The notes below the pieces were generated by a model that was not told the DNA's origin, made no database searches, and saw only the letters and a list, made by a program, of their open reading frames with translations. This document shows, one piece after another, positions 1 to 12,055 of a DNA stretch of 64,000 bases. This DNA comes from Paracamarosporium sp. OC-R06-R3 (taxonomy: Eukaryota; Ascomycota; Dothideomycetes; Pleosporales; Didymosphaeriaceae): positions 34,915-98,914 of the forward strand of contig JACVRA010000055.1 of NCBI GenBank assembly GCA_019828545.1, read 5' to 3'. Position 1 is the stretch's first letter. Each line of letters begins with the position of its first letter. Made by a program: the position numbers and the translations under genes.

Positions 1-388
1 AACAACGTAAACATTTCGTTCTGAAAACCTTTGTCTTCTTGTATATTTTCTACAGCCTACGTTAGACCGGGAACGCATGCCGTGCTTCCAACAAAGTGGT
101 GAGCCTCCCCATGCTTCGGTAGAATTGCTGGCGAACTGACCCAGAAAGTATCACCATTGTATCGTCATACTACAATGCGCCTGGACCTAAGTCTATCCAT
201 CCATCACTCGTCAGGAATAGCCTCCTTCCCTTCCAGAGAAGGTACGACAATCTCTTCATAGCATTCGCAGAAGCGTAAATGAAGTCGTGGCGCATCATGA
301 TTCACTCGTGATTAGTAGATCCAAAGGGATTCGATCTGCTCGCATCGGGTATACCCGTACGATAACGAGACAACTTCGAAGTGATCCA
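1..388. other. Gene-free left edge
   Basis: This is the 3' flank of the HET-domain gene on the minus strand. I see no supported coding region, RNA gene or repeat here. Confidence 0.6.
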
Positions 389-2939
389 TCAAACGAGCAA
401 CACTGCCCTCTTCTGACAATCATCAAACCAACTCAGATGTTCTACATTTGGATCGTGCTCCTGTTCGAAGAAAGATCGTTGTTCTTCACCTAGAGGAATA
501 TCCGAACGTTCACGGAAGTCCACCAGCATTTCGAAGAACCCTATGCGTCGGAAGTAGTACCCATTGTATAGCGGCTCTTTGCGCGCATATTCATCCCAAC
601 CTGAGTCTTGAGGTGGCTCAGATGGCAGAGGCGGCGTCGGATTTCGCCGGAGGTGGACCAGCGCATCAGTTTCAATGTTCCAATATTCGGGGCTAAACGC
701 ATTCAACGGTTTTGCGTCCGTACTCCCACTAGGAAGGGGGAGTGGGCCACCGAATGCTGACTGATCAGGTAGCTGCGCAGGTGCAAGTACCAGACCCAGT
801 GCTCTGTGACCTTCACGCATCCCAGCTTCGAGAAGCCATACAGGCATGTTGCTGATGCTATCTTTGCCTTGCTCCTGTGCATCAAGGTCGACGGACGCAA
901 TCTCAAGTCCTTCGAATCCAGACATGTACGGATCTTGTATGCGGGTACCGCCTTTCGTTAAACGGGCTTGCTTGACTCGGCCTACTACAGCGAGTAGAGC
1001 AAAAGTTACCTCACCATAAAGGAGCTCAGGATTCTTCAGATTAACCTGGTCTCCAAGGATTTCAAGAACGGGATGGCACTGGTCAACGTGCGAAACGGAA
1101 TCGTCTATCGATGCCCAGGACCAAGTCGGAGCCCGATATTCTTTTGGACGAGGCAGTAAAGGACGATAGGACCAAGTCTCATGCTTCCATAGAAGCTGCC
1201 TTGCTAAATCAAAGTGCCATAATCCAGCAGCATAATGCGCGGATCTTGCGGGGTGGTGTTTCCGAACGCTCTCTGCGAACGCGTCGGCAATACCAGCCAA
1301 AGCGACTAATTTGTCGGAAGGCACAGTAAGTTGACGTCGAGAGTACATGCCAACGATGTTTGTCCACCACCGCATAGCCTCATCAATCTCTTTTGGTGGC
1401 CAGGCTGTTCTAATCCTGGATAGAATGTAGATGTATTCTTCCGTTGGTGGGGCAAGAACGGTAGGAAGGCGGTCTGGATTACTGTTGGCCACTTTCAAAG
1501 GGTCAAAAGTCTGATCAAGTTCGTTGTAGCTATACCTGCTAGGGTCGCTCAATGTGTGATGTGGTGTGCGGCAATCCCAGAAGAGTCGTTCTCCGCCGAA
1601 CGTAATCATACGGGGTGACAGCGTAGATTCCTGGAGGCACCAAGCACGTTTCTGGATTGGATCATTGGGGTTGTGTGTAGGTACTTGATAGAGATATACC
1701 GTAGACATCTCACCATTGGGGCATTTGAAGGGGACCCTAAACACTGATTCAATGGACGTCCGGTCGTGAAGGAACCCTTCACTGCTACTACTTGCACTTG
1801 ATGCCGAGATTGTAACATAAGCCCCTTTATAGATGCCTGGCATGCGTGCAAGCTCCTGCACCTTATCCTCCTCGGCGTCCTGGACGATGGTCAACGCATC
1901 GATCCAGATATAGTGAAGGCCAAGACTTTTCGTCACAGTGATGGCATCAAGTATCGTCTTTGCTGTAACAGGCAAAGGGATGTGCTCTTCGTAAGCCTCC
2001 ACTCTGTCCGTAGTTGTTTTGTATGGTTGGTCACCTCCCCAGCAGTAACTCAATGCACAATAGTCGAACCGCTGCCCGTTTGTGTTGATCAACTTGACTC
2101 GGCCATCCGTACCAATTTTGACAAGCCGGGAAGGAACAACAGACTGATCCCGCTCACAATCCTTGTGGTTGAGATGACAATCATCCAGGCATTTCCTCGT
2201 CGCTTCGAGGCTAGCAGGAGAACCCAGGTCTTGGTTGACTGGCCGATATTTGACCCATCGTGCGGCTTCGGTTCCTGGATACGTCAGTGGGCGAGTGAAA
2301 ATTCGATGATTGGTAAATACCCGCTAAAGCACACACATTCCACCTGCGTGGACTCGGCTTCGGTATCCTGCATGAATACCGTTCATCGACGCCTGGCACC
2401 TTTCTGTGATGCCAACTCGGGCGAATTTCTCTAACGTCATCAAAATCGTCCCTCGCTGTGTCGATGTGGAACACCAGTTGCCCTTGTCCCCATTTTGCGA
2501 TGAACCGTTCAAGCGGATCATCAATAGTAGACAGATTTCGTTGTCGTGGATCAATGACATGTCCTCCTCCGTGCGCAAACAGTGTCTTCAAAAAAAGACA
2601 GCCGTTTAGCCCCGCATCGTAGATCTCCGTGATGCTAAAATTAGTTCTTAGAAGGTACCATGCATATTTGCGCCTCACATTCGGTTCTTTATAACCGTTT
2701 TGGGTTCGTGGGTCGATGACAATTTGTGCACAGAGCGGACAAGAATGAGCATTCGCAAAACCACTTGGCGGATCTACGGTAGGCGGGAAGATATCCTTGT
2801 CTTCTTGTTGAACTATCTTAACTTCAATCGGCGCAGGCGTCCAGACCTCGAAATTATCGTCCTTTCGTGAGTAGTCATTGTTTGGCATTCGAAATGTGTT
2901 CCGAATCGTTTCGGCTACTGGTATGAAAGCGTCTGCCAT
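389..2939 (-). CDS. HET-domain (heterokaryon incompatibility) protein
   Basis: Predicted two-exon gene of about 812 residues. Exon 1 runs 2939-2436 and exon 2 runs 2323-389, separated by a 112-base phase-0 intron (gttaga...ctttag). Removing the intron joins the N-terminal cysteine-containing segment to a region reading RKCLDDC, the usual lead-in to a HET domain. All three HET blocks are visible: YCALSYCWGG (about residue 256), YIWIDALTIVQD (about 306) and RAWCLQESTLSPR with LFWDC further on. HET proteins trigger or modulate cell death after non-self fusion. The second block normally reads D-S-L-C-I-x-Q-D; here the serine and cysteine are Ala and Thr. The start was chosen at MADAFIP because exon 1 is open and in frame from there; MPNNDYS, 17 residues on, is an alternative. 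The family call is firm, the intron moderately so, and the specific role is unknown. Confidence 0.85.
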
Positions 2940-3442
2940 TTCGTTGGACGTACTTTGTATTGTTCTGCCGTCAAAAGATGTGAGGTTACAGACTATTCTC
3001 TTACATGTGCTGCGTCCTCCCAACAATGTCTGATATAAAAAAAGGTAGACTACTAGTGATCCCACAGTAGTATGCAGGATGAAGAGTTTCGAATCATCAA
3101 AGAGCACCCAGGCAGCAAGAATGGTAGTACATAAATTGGGCACACAGCCACCACCAGCTGGACTGGTCAGGCAGTTGCAAGCGAAGGCTAGAACAAGCCT
3201 GCATATAATATCGCGCCATAGCACCCGACAACTCGTGTCATCTGAAGCGGTTGGAATAAATACTTTTGGCGAGCAAGTAGAGGTGATGAGATTGTCATTA
3301 GTCTAGGTGAGATGCTTTAATGGGGCCTAATCAGGTAAGCGCGTCGCGAACGCGACTTCCGCGTTTCCTCACAACTTTCTGAACCGCGATCGGGTACAGA
3401 GACAGCGTCACGCCTCAACGCCTGCACTTCTTTGCTACAACA
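2940..3442. promoter_or_regulatory. Divergent promoter region, HET gene / POLD2
   Basis: About 500 bases lie between the starts of two divergent genes. The right part, within 100 bases of the POLD2 start, is CGCG-rich and holds a perfect 14-base palindrome at 3343-3356. The rest shows nothing I can name. Confidence 0.5.
3343..3356. promoter_or_regulatory. CGCG palindrome upstream of POLD2
   Basis: The sequence gtcgcgaacgcgac is a perfect inverted repeat (GTCGCG, AA, CGCGAC) 87 bases before the POLD2 start codon. CGCG cores are the heart of the MluI cell-cycle box (ACGCGT) bound by MBF/DSC1, which drives replication genes in yeasts. This is not an exact ACGCGT, so binding is an inference from the core, the symmetry and the gene it precedes. 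Confidence 0.4.
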
Positions 3443-5129
3443 ATGGCTTCGGCAGATGGTAATATGCTAAGAGGGGAGCCGTTGTGAGTATGAGGCAGTA
3501 ATGAAGCTTTGTGTGCTTTGCTAACTACTGCACAGTGGAGACCCCGCGCCCTCGTCGTCTCGAAATGTTTCCGCGTACAGGCCTTTACACACCTTTGAGC
3601 TACCGAAAGGAGGCGAGAAGCACTATCAACACCAATTTGCGGACATGTATTTCCTGAGATTGGCGCAGTTGAAGAAGGCCGTGAAGCTGAAGGCACATGA
3701 GGCATGGGACGATTTCGAGGTACGATACCGTCCATAGGAGAGATGGGTGTACACAATGTGCCATGAAGTGGTAGAAACAATCGGAACGCTGATATGTAGT
3801 CAGTTGGCTGGCGAAAGGGCAAAGTATGTGGAACGTGTGCTCGACGTGAGGCAAGGCGAGCTCTGCTGGGTCGTAGGCACAGTGTATATGGAGATGACAC
3901 TGAAGCCTAATGTGCTTGATGATATATCAAAAGAGGTACACATCAGCCTTTTTCGCAGCTCTTAGTTCAACTCAAAGCTTACATTCACGCAGCACTGGAT
4001 AGCCGCTCCCCCACTCCGCCAGACCTACGTAAGCCCATCCGGTACCGACGACATGATGCTCGAAGACGAATCAGGCCGCCTCCGCGTCACCGGCGATCCT
4101 TTGAACTCGCACTACGTAACAGGTTGCATCCTCGCTGCGCTTGGCACAGAACAAGCAGACGGCTCATTCCAAGTTATCGCAACACAATATGCCGATCTTC
4201 CGCGTCAACCGCAGCGCTGGGAAGCTGAAGACTCTTCTCTTACAGTCGCAAAGAAGCCGAAGCCAGAACGCGAAAAGTCAGGAAAGCTGGCTGTAGTTTC
4301 CGGCCTGGAGATAACCGGCACTGAGGACGACGACGTTACCTTAGATTTACTAATAGAATACCTTACGGGTGAAGCAACCGGACCTCCGGACCAAAGCGGT
4401 GCTTCAAGTATAACTCGGCTAATCATAGCTGGCAACTCACTATCCAACGCTTCTCCCATCCTTTCAAGAGAAGACTTCAACGCAAAGAAGGGTGCAAAGA
4501 AACACTACGGCTATGACGCCTCCTCATACAACGCCACCCCCGCTGAGAGACTAGACGCCTTCCTTGCCCAGATCCTCCCCACTCTCCCGGTCACACTCCT
4601 CCCCGGTGAAACTGATCCCGCTAATGTGGCCCTCCCGCAACAGCCCCTCCATCCTGCGCTCTTTCCGCTTTGCAGAGCGTATGCAAACCCGCCCGCGGTA
4701 TCAAACGAGTCACTCGAGGGACTCGACTCCGTTACAAACCCATGGGAAGCCGATGTGGAGGGCTGGAGAATACTAGGAACGGGTGGTCAGACGGTGGATG
4801 ATTTGCTCAAGTATGTAGAGGATGTTGAGCCGCTGGACGTCATGGAGATGATGCTGAGATGGCGGTGTATAGCGCCTACAGCGCCGGATACGCTGTGGTG
4901 CTATCCGTTCCAGGATGATGATCCTCTCATATTAAGGGAATGTCCACACGTGTACTTTTCAGGTAATAGGGAGAAATTTGAGACAAAGGTCGTAGAGGGT
5001 CCGGCTGGGCAGCAAGTGCTACTCCTAGGAGTGCCGAAATTCAGCCAGACGGGGCAGGTTGTGCTGGTAGATATGGAGACGCTGGAGGTGGAGATTGTAG
5101 AGGTTGGTGTTGTACAGCCGGGTTCATAG
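3443..5129 (+). CDS. POLD2: DNA polymerase delta subunit 2 (small regulatory subunit)
   Basis: Non-catalytic B subunit of DNA polymerase delta (yeast Pol31/Hys2, fission yeast Cdc1). It bridges the catalytic subunit and the third subunit during lagging-strand synthesis in the nucleus. Four exons: 3443-3483, 3536-3719, 3804-3935 and 3993-5129, giving 497 residues, close to the family's usual length. Recognisable blocks are FADMYFLRLAQLK, GERAKYVERVLDVRQGELCW, LDDISKEHWIAAPP (joined across intron 3), YADLPRQPQRW and RLIIAGNSL. The N-terminal half is the OB-fold part and the C-terminal half the inactive phosphoesterase fold. Introns are 52, 84 and 57 bases. The ATG at 3443 is supported because exon 1 joins in frame to the conserved YRPLHTFELP region. 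It is convergent with the ADH gene, whose stop lies 190 bases downstream. Confidence 0.95.
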
Positions 5130-5322
5130 GATGTTGCGTATGAAAACGTAGGAATGAGCAACTGTGGGGTCGAGTCGATGAGACTATAACGACGATTAAG
5201 ATAAACGAGGTTGTATGATACCCGTACTTAGCATTTCACCTAGCAACGATCTTATCAAGGATCAGACGACCAATTTTCTCTGACTTCATTGCTATAGATA
5301 AACGCCCGCACGCATTTCTTAA

Positions 5323-6756
5323 CTACACGACTCCCTTCCCTTCCGCATCAATTTGCTCCTGGTCCATGATCACAATACCCTTCCCCTTCATCTTCCCGCT
5401 CTCCGCCAACTCAACAAGCTTCTCCATCTCGCCAAGCCCTCTGAAAGCATTAGCGTTTACGGAGATACCATGCTCGGCGACTAGCTGCAACATGTTTTGG
5501 GCTTCCTTTGCTGAGCAGATCAGTGAGCCGCGGATCTGTATGTCCCGGAAGATCAGCTCGTGAAAAGGAATGGTCACGTTGTCAGGCTGTTGGTCGTTAG
5601 GTCTGTACACAAGTAAAATCCAAAGTACATAAAAAAAAAAAGTGGGGGGGGGGGGGGGGGGGGGGNNCCCCCCCCCCCCCCCCCCCCCCCCCCCCCACCG
5701 CATCGTGAGCCGAGTTACTGCGAGACACACCGTACAATCTTCGATTCTGAAAGTAAAGACAAAAGGGAGAACATACCTGCGCAACCTGGATAACCGTCCC
5801 GTGCATACGTGTGATTGCGCAGCTTGTAGCCGCTGCTGTCTTTGCGTCGCTGACATTAACGGTGGCAGCCACACCCTCACTATTTGTGACTTTGTTGACT
5901 TCTTGTACGACTGCGTCGTTACCCTTCCGCGCATCAACGACGAAATTGGCTCCGCCCTTCCTCGTCAACTCTAGACCCTCATCCCGCGCATCAACACCCA
6001 CGACATTCAGCCCAAGCGCCTTCGCAAACTGCACGCCCAGATGCCCCAAGCCACCCCCAGATCCTACAATCGCCAGCCACTCCCCTTTCTTTAATCCGGC
6101 AAGCACAATTCCTTTATATATAGTGCAACCTGCACATGCCAGCGGAGCAGCCGTTTCAAAAGATACTCTATCAGGTAACTTCGCAGCCCATCGACTATCG
6201 ATCCTAGCATACTCAGCGAAATACCCATCTGCGCCTTTGACACCGCAATAGTCGGCGTTCGTGCAGTACTGAGTAAAGGACTCAGGGCCGCGACAGTCGG
6301 CGCAAGTGCCGCAGGGATGGTAAATTATGCCGGCCATTACGCGGTCGCCGGGCTGAAAAGACTTGACTGAGGAGCCGACGGCGATAACGGTCCCGGCACC
6401 TTCGTGAGAGCCAGTGCAGGGGAGTGTTGTACCCATTATGCCGTGTTGGACCATGAAGTCGGTGTGGCAGAGGGAGGCGACGGCGACGCGGATGAGGAGG
6501 TCTTCAGGGGCGAGGTCGGTGGGAACAGGAACAGTGTTTATTTGGTAGGGTTTGTCGAACTGTCGAAGTTAGAAGTTGTAATCCTATAATTTCACGTCAA
6601 AGGTTTTCAAGGCTCCCGGTGTAGAATGAATTGCCCCAGGGGAAATTATTACGTGTGTTGGTCTTTGATATCGATATAGGTAAATACTGGAGGGGACAAA
6701 TGTACCTTTACTACTTGCGCAGCTTGCATTTTCTCCGGTATATTTTGAGAAGCCAT
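5323..6756 (-). CDS. Zinc-dependent alcohol dehydrogenase (MDR superfamily)
   Basis: NAD(P)-linked medium-chain alcohol dehydrogenase of the yeast ADH type. Three exons: 6756-6706, 6559-5777 and 5586-5323, giving about 365 residues. Catalytic zinc ligands are visible in SLCHTDF, GSHEGAG and LACAGCTIYKG; the structural zinc loop is CGTCADC followed by a fourth Cys about eight residues on; the Rossmann dinucleotide loop reads GSGGGLGHLGVQFAK. No targeting peptide is evident, so it is probably cytosolic. Joining exon 2 (ending VIQVAQ) to exon 3 (starting PDNVTIPFHEL) restores the family sequence. Intron 2 (5587-5776) contains the poly-G/NN/poly-C block, so its length is not reliable, but the coding sequence is intact. 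Substrate cannot be read from sequence. Confidence 0.92.
5644..5696. other. Poly-G / NN / poly-C block (probable assembly gap)
   Basis: Twenty-two G, two undetermined bases, then 29 C. The arms are mutually complementary. It lies wholly inside intron 2 of the alcohol dehydrogenase gene. Facing homopolymers around Ns most likely mark a sequencing or gap-filling artefact where reads stall from both sides, though a real G tract may underlie it. It breaks no coding sequence. Confidence 0.85.
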
Positions 6757-7072
6757 GTTGGTTTGTATGATGACTTCTCGAGGGTGTGGTAGACAACCTA
6801 GACTTTCTGTGCAGCCCTGGCTCCGAGGGGTCAAGTTTCTTGTCGTTGAGAAGATCTAGTACGGAGTGTTTCCAAAGGTGCCATTATGTATTTGAACCTT
6901 TGAGAGGGGGTACAGGAGTGTTTCCGAAACTTAACTCCGCAACGGGCCCTGGTTGGCCGAAAACAATACTCTTTCGAATAGGGATGACGTTCAAGTACGT
7001 CTGTTATCTCCGCAGTTGGATACTAGTGCGGGGACATGGTCAGATACCCCTAGTCTTGGACTCCGGTGCTCC
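6757..7072. other. Intergenic spacer, ADH promoter side
   Basis: Upstream region of the minus-strand ADH gene and 3' flank of the next minus-strand gene. I found no supported open reading frame or recognised element. Confidence 0.5.
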
Positions 7073-8924
7073 TTACTTCGCTAGCGCGGCCAACTGCGCG
7101 GAAGTTGGGCAGGGATCATGCCAGACCTGGAAGTTCGATTCATCTTGTAGCTTCTCTTTCAACTCATCCGCCAGTGCTATCGCCTGCCTCGTTCCGATTT
7201 TTCGAGCGATGAAGTAGAGCTGGTCAATAGCCCATTGTGTGAGTCGGCGACCAAAGTCGCTGCGCCCAATCTCATACAGTGGCCCGATCAGACTGTCCAA
7301 GCCGGTCGATTTGAATGGCTCCAAAAAAGTGCCTTGGGGATGAATCTTGAACATTTTGTGGCGCAAATTCACCGTCTCTACGCCTTCTTTTACAACATCG
7401 ATATCTTGCTTGACTTGATGTGGAAAACTAATTTGGCCCGTTAATTGTGGGGTTGACGCGCACACGTCTAACATCTGCGAGCTGATCACTTTTTTGCAAG
7501 TACTGAAATGAGCGTATGCATCCTCTTCCGAGAACAGCGGAGGGGAACATTGCAGGCCCCTCTCAATCTGTGTACGCACGAATTTGAAGAGACGAATTCG
7601 GCATATTCTGAGGATGTTCCACATGTTGATGACCCAGGGATTCGTGTAAATGTGGTAAAAAGTACCGAAAACGTGTTCTTCGGGTTTCTCCACATACACA
7701 GTCTCGTATCTCCAAAGAGTTTGTAACATAAACTTGAGGAGGTCCAGCTCACTGTCGAGTTTTAGTGCATCGGCTACCATGGTGACTGGGTCGCCGGTTT
7801 CGTCTTGCATAAGCATGATCGCCTTCTCTAGAACCTCAACCTGGCGTTCCACTCCTTTATAAGTCAGTAATGGTAACCGGTACGTTATAGTCAAATACCT
7901 GATTATTTTGACTAGGTGATATTTGACGCATACAGAGCCAGAAGAAATGCTCCCCTGATGGGAGAACGTACCATGTATAACGTAGTTGTTCGTGGAAGTC
8001 AAAAATCTATACAGCCGTGCGATGCTGTTCGGTATAGGTGTGCCAAGTTCAAGACCCTTTGCTATAGTGGTCCTATAGAACTGCACGAAGATTTGCCTAG
8101 CAAGATTGCTCCTGAACTGGGTTTCGCCGCGGATTGCAAACAAGATACCTGCGCCTTTGAGATGCTGCATCCATGCATGCAGCGAGTGCTTTTCGAAAAC
8201 GAAATTCTCGTACACTCCGAGTAAAATTACAGACACAAGCGTGCTATCTTCATAAACCTTGACTGGGTCGCCTATTGCTCTATTCGTCAACATCAGCGCG
8301 CGGGCATAATGTTCCTGAGCTTTCTTCATCAGGAACTGTGATTTATTTGCAGTAGCAAGTGTTGCTAAGCTAGCAGCGTGTGCGCTGCTTTGCAGAGATG
8401 CGTCAACATCAGGGCCGCTCAGCATCTGGAATAGCCATTGGTAGTTGCTTCTCCCAACGATCGCTGGTTGCAACAAGTTGTTGGCGGCAAAAAAGCCGAT
8501 TGCTTGGTCTTCGATAGAGGGAGTCATTGGTTTCGCAGGAGTTTCTGATCGCATCGCATTTGAAGCCGTTTTCAGAGACTGTGGGGGTGTCGCTGAGTCG
8601 CAGGAAGCGTTTTCAGGTAGCAGCTCAGTCGCTAGCACTGTCTTAGACACTCGTTTCTTTTCCTTGTTCCTTTTCGAGAGCTCTCCATATTTCTTTTGCG
8701 CTTTATTCATGACTACATTACTCTCGTTTACAAACATCATCGAGAGAGGGTCGCGATAGCCATAGCATTCTTTCCCACCCCTGATGCATTGGGTGCATGA
8801 TGGTCGTTTGAGGTCGCACTGAAGCGATTAATAGGGCCCACGAAGCTAAGAATATTTCTCTAACCTTGGTTTTTCGATCTCTACAGTTCTTGCAACCTTT
8901 CGATGGCTTACCGACATTTGGCAT
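7073..8924 (-). CDS. Zn2Cys6 fungal transcription factor
   Basis: Two-exon model: exon 1 8924-8865 (20 residues, MPNVGKPSKGCKNCRDRKTK) and exon 2 8818-7073, with a 46-base intron between. Splicing completes the binuclear zinc cluster: first half GCKNCRDRKTK, second half CDLKRPSCTQCIRGGKEC, giving the six cysteines with normal spacing. About 601 residues. A basic linker (KKYGELSKRNKEKKR) follows, then a long helical region like the fungal transcription-factor middle domain (DUF3468 type). Around residues 300-345 the frame stays open but the sequence looks less family-like, so a further small intron or a short frame problem is possible. It sits 467 bases downstream of the beta-glucosidase gene on the same strand; a regulatory link is speculative. 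Target genes are unknown. Confidence 0.82.
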
Positions 8925-9391
8925 CGTGTCGAGAAAAAATCCTCTTCATATGAACAACAGCAGCAGTGCCTCAGTATTACAGTAAACAGATTAATGAGTA
9001 AGCAAAGGGTGCCCCTTCGCGGCCTGAAGTGTCAGTGTTACCTTGTAGTGCACAATAAGTACATGAGGTGCGGAATGAGTACGTGGAGGATCGTCTTGAT
9101 GACCCGCTCGGCCTCGGCTCCGAGAAATGCGCACGAGCCATGTCTGAGTTGAAAAGTGTCGTGAGGATCAACGAACAAGTGTGAAAAAACCTCCAAAAGG
9201 TATGGCAACATTATTGGTATCTCGATGAGTGTTAATTTGTTGCTTAGATATGTTAAGACTGTTTCATCTAAAGCAACATCATTACTCTAGGAAGATCATA
9301 ATCTTAGGTCAACGCTACGTAGGAAGGGATCGATGACCTTCCTTGAAAATTAACTTTAGCAGGCGTACATTACTGAGTCTTCTATCAACTA
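8925..9391. other. Intergenic spacer
   Basis: Promoter side of the Zn2Cys6 gene and 3' flank of the beta-glucosidase gene. A 64-codon minus-strand frame at 8977-9171 is too short and unlike anything known, so I call nothing. Confidence 0.5.
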
Positions 9392-12055
9392 TCACAGGTT
9401 TAGCTCCCGGCTACCACCCTCTATCTCCACACCAACGACACTTTCTATGTGCTGTGCTGATTGGCCAAACGAAAAGTCGTACCGCCCTTGGTCCACCTTC
9501 CACTTGTTGCTCGCCTGGTCGAAGTAGGCGAAATCCTTTAGATCAATCGAAAGTGTAACCTTCTCCTCTTTACTAGCGTCCAAGAATACCTTCTTGAATG
9601 CAGCCAAAGTCTTGATCGGGTGCTCAGATGATTGTTTCGTTCTACCAACGTACAGTTGCACGACGGTGGCGCCGGCCTGCTTGCCGGTGTTGGATACAGT
9701 GACCTCAGTTGTGAAACTACCGTTTGATGCTTGCGAGACCTTGGCGTCTTTGAAACTGAAAGTAGTGTACGAGAGGCCGAACCCAAACGGAAATTGAACC
9801 TTGTCTTGCGAGACACGATCATAATGGCGATATCCAATGAAGACGCCTTCTTCATATTTGACTGTAAGCTGGTCATCTTTCTTCTCACCTGGAAAGTTGC
9901 CGTGAGCGGGAGAGTCTTCGATACGCTTTGGCCAAGACACAGGAAGTCTGCCGGATGGATTGACAGCACCAGAGATGATATCAGCGATCGCATTTCCAGC
10001 TTCTTGCCCTGGGAACCACGCTTGTATAACCGCGGACACCTTTGAATGCCAAGGCATGGCAACCGCTACTCCAGTAGAATTGACGACGACGGTCTTTATG
10101 TTAGCATCCGCTACAGCTTCGATGAGCTTGTCTTGGGAGCGGTCTTTGTTGGGAAGATGGAAAGCTACTTGATCTTGGCCTTCCGTCTCCCAAACTGGAG
10201 TGTGACCGGTGAACACGATCGCATAGTCACATTCCTTAGCTATATCCACTGCTTGAGAGACAAGATCTTCATCGTGTTCCTTCGCGTACATAAATCCCAT
10301 TCGGAACCCAGGCATACCGGCGAGAATACCTCCGAAGTCAGATCCCTCTGTACCCGGTGGTTTCGATTCAATGCGAATGTTGTAGGAGTTACCTTTGGTG
10401 AAAGAATAGGTGAACTCTGTTTCGGGGTTTCCGCCAAATAAGAATCCCATAGCGTCATTCGTGCTCTCCTTCTGTTCGAAAACCACTTTTTCATTGATCT
10501 TCACCAGAGTCGGTCCAATTCCAGAGCAAGCAATGTAGTGCTTGCCGGTCTCGGTGGGAATAAAGCTAGTTGTTAATCGAAGGTCCTTCCACTTTACGTC
10601 TTCGTTAAATAGGCCAGTGAAAGCGGCCTCATTATGGCCGTGTAATGTTAGGGTAGGCTTATCATGTTTGTCGACCTCGAAAGCTTGGAGAGTCCATCCA
10701 GACTTCCCCTCTGAGTCCGTGCAGCCTGCTGCTAGTGGGGGTAAGAGACGGTAGGTATGAGCACCTGGATCATTGTCAGACCCTGATTGAATCAGAAACC
10801 CAGATCAATTTACCTTTTGCAAACTTGAACTCAACATCGTCGCCATACGTGTTGTGCATGCCTTCCCACGGCGAAATTCGGTAGTGGGAGTGTAGGGAGG
10901 CACTTCCGCCACCGTGGATCAAAGCCTCCTTCGCAAGACCAAGCATGGCAAATTTCTTGCCCTTCACCTGATCCTTCCTCAGGGGAAGGACATCGTTTTC
11001 GTTCTTGAGAAGTACGAGCCCCTGTCCAGCGGCATCCCGAATGAGTTTCCGGTGTTCAGGCTTGTCCTCGGATCGCTCTGGGGGGATTTCAGGGTTCTCG
11101 AAGGCACCAATTTTACGAATTAGTTCGAGAATGTTTCTTACACGGTCATTTATCGTCTCTTCGGTCACCTCGCCATTCTTGATAGCATCTTTGACGCCCT
11201 TGTACGTTCGGTGGCGGGTAGGGCCAGGCATTTCGAGATCGAGTCCGGCGTTGAGGGCGTCTGCCGTCGAGTTGGTTCCTCCCCAGTCGCTCATCACTAG
11301 ACCTTTCCAGCCCCACTCTCCCCGGAGAACCTTCTCTAGGAGAAATTTATTTGAGTCTGCGTGAGTACCGTTGACTTGGTTGTACGCAGTCATGAAAGCC
11401 CAAGGATTAGCTTCTTGGACGGCGATCTCAAAAGGCTTCAGATAGATTTCTCGTAAAGCGCGCTCTGAAATAATCTCGTCCACGGACAATCGGTCGGTCT
11501 CTTGCTCGTTTGCAGCGTAATGTTTGCATGTACCGGCCACGCCTTTTTCCTGCAGCCCTATTACGTACTGGGCAGCAAGCTTGCCAGTGAGAAGGGGGTC
11601 CTCAGAAAAGCTTTCGAAGTTTCTACCCCCGAGCGGATGTCTGTGGTTACACATGGTAGGCCCAAGCCTGGATGGGGTTAGGCTTCACTGGCAATTTGGA
11701 ATTTGGATCATCATACAATACTCGAGCGCCTTTGGTCTGTGTCTCTTCGGCAAGAGCATGTCCAATCTCCCTAATGAGCTCAGGGTTCCAAGTTGAAGCC
11801 GAACAGCAAGAAGCAGGAAAGCATGCCGCTCTTGTTCCACCGCTAAAAGTCTCGCCACGGGCGCCGTTGGGTCCGTCAGATACCTGGTAATGTTAGTCCC
11901 ACGCAATAGGCAATCGATACCCAAAAACGTACTTTTATGGCCGGTACACCCTTCTCCTTGATTGGCACTGTCTCCCAGAAGTCTTTTCCGGCAAGAAGAG
12001 ATACCTTCTCTTCCAGAGTCAGGGTGTGGAGAATGTTCTCAATGTTCGCATCCAT
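9392..12055 (-). CDS. GH3 beta-glucosidase with PA14 insert, intracellular
   Basis: Glycoside hydrolase family 3 beta-glucosidase releasing glucose from beta-linked glucosides. Four exons: 12055-11933, 11883-11717, 11667-10814 and 10764-9392, about 838 residues. All three introns are 49 bases. The start MDANIENILHTLTLEEK lies directly at the GH3 N-domain, so there is no signal peptide and the enzyme is probably cytosolic. Substrate-binding blocks are KHYAANEQETDR and HRHPLGGRNFESF; the nucleophile is the Asp of GLVMSDWGGT (about residue 224). A PA14 domain (about residues 390-540) interrupts the GH3 C-domain, and a fibronectin-like domain ends the protein (FAYFDQASNKWKVDQG). This is the class of larger fungal intracellular beta-glucosidases. 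A TATAAAG lies about 140 bases upstream at 12191-12197 on the minus strand. Confidence 0.95.

Noticed and set aside
5644..5696. Poly-G/poly-C as a natural hairpin or regulatory structure
   Set aside because: Undetermined bases at the centre and equal-length homopolymers point to an assembly artefact.
7826..7920. Possible 44-base intron in the Zn2Cys6 gene (gtatttgac...aaag)
   Set aside because: Splice-like ends are present but removing it shifts the frame into an early stop, so the open reading is kept; flagged as uncertain in the gene entry.
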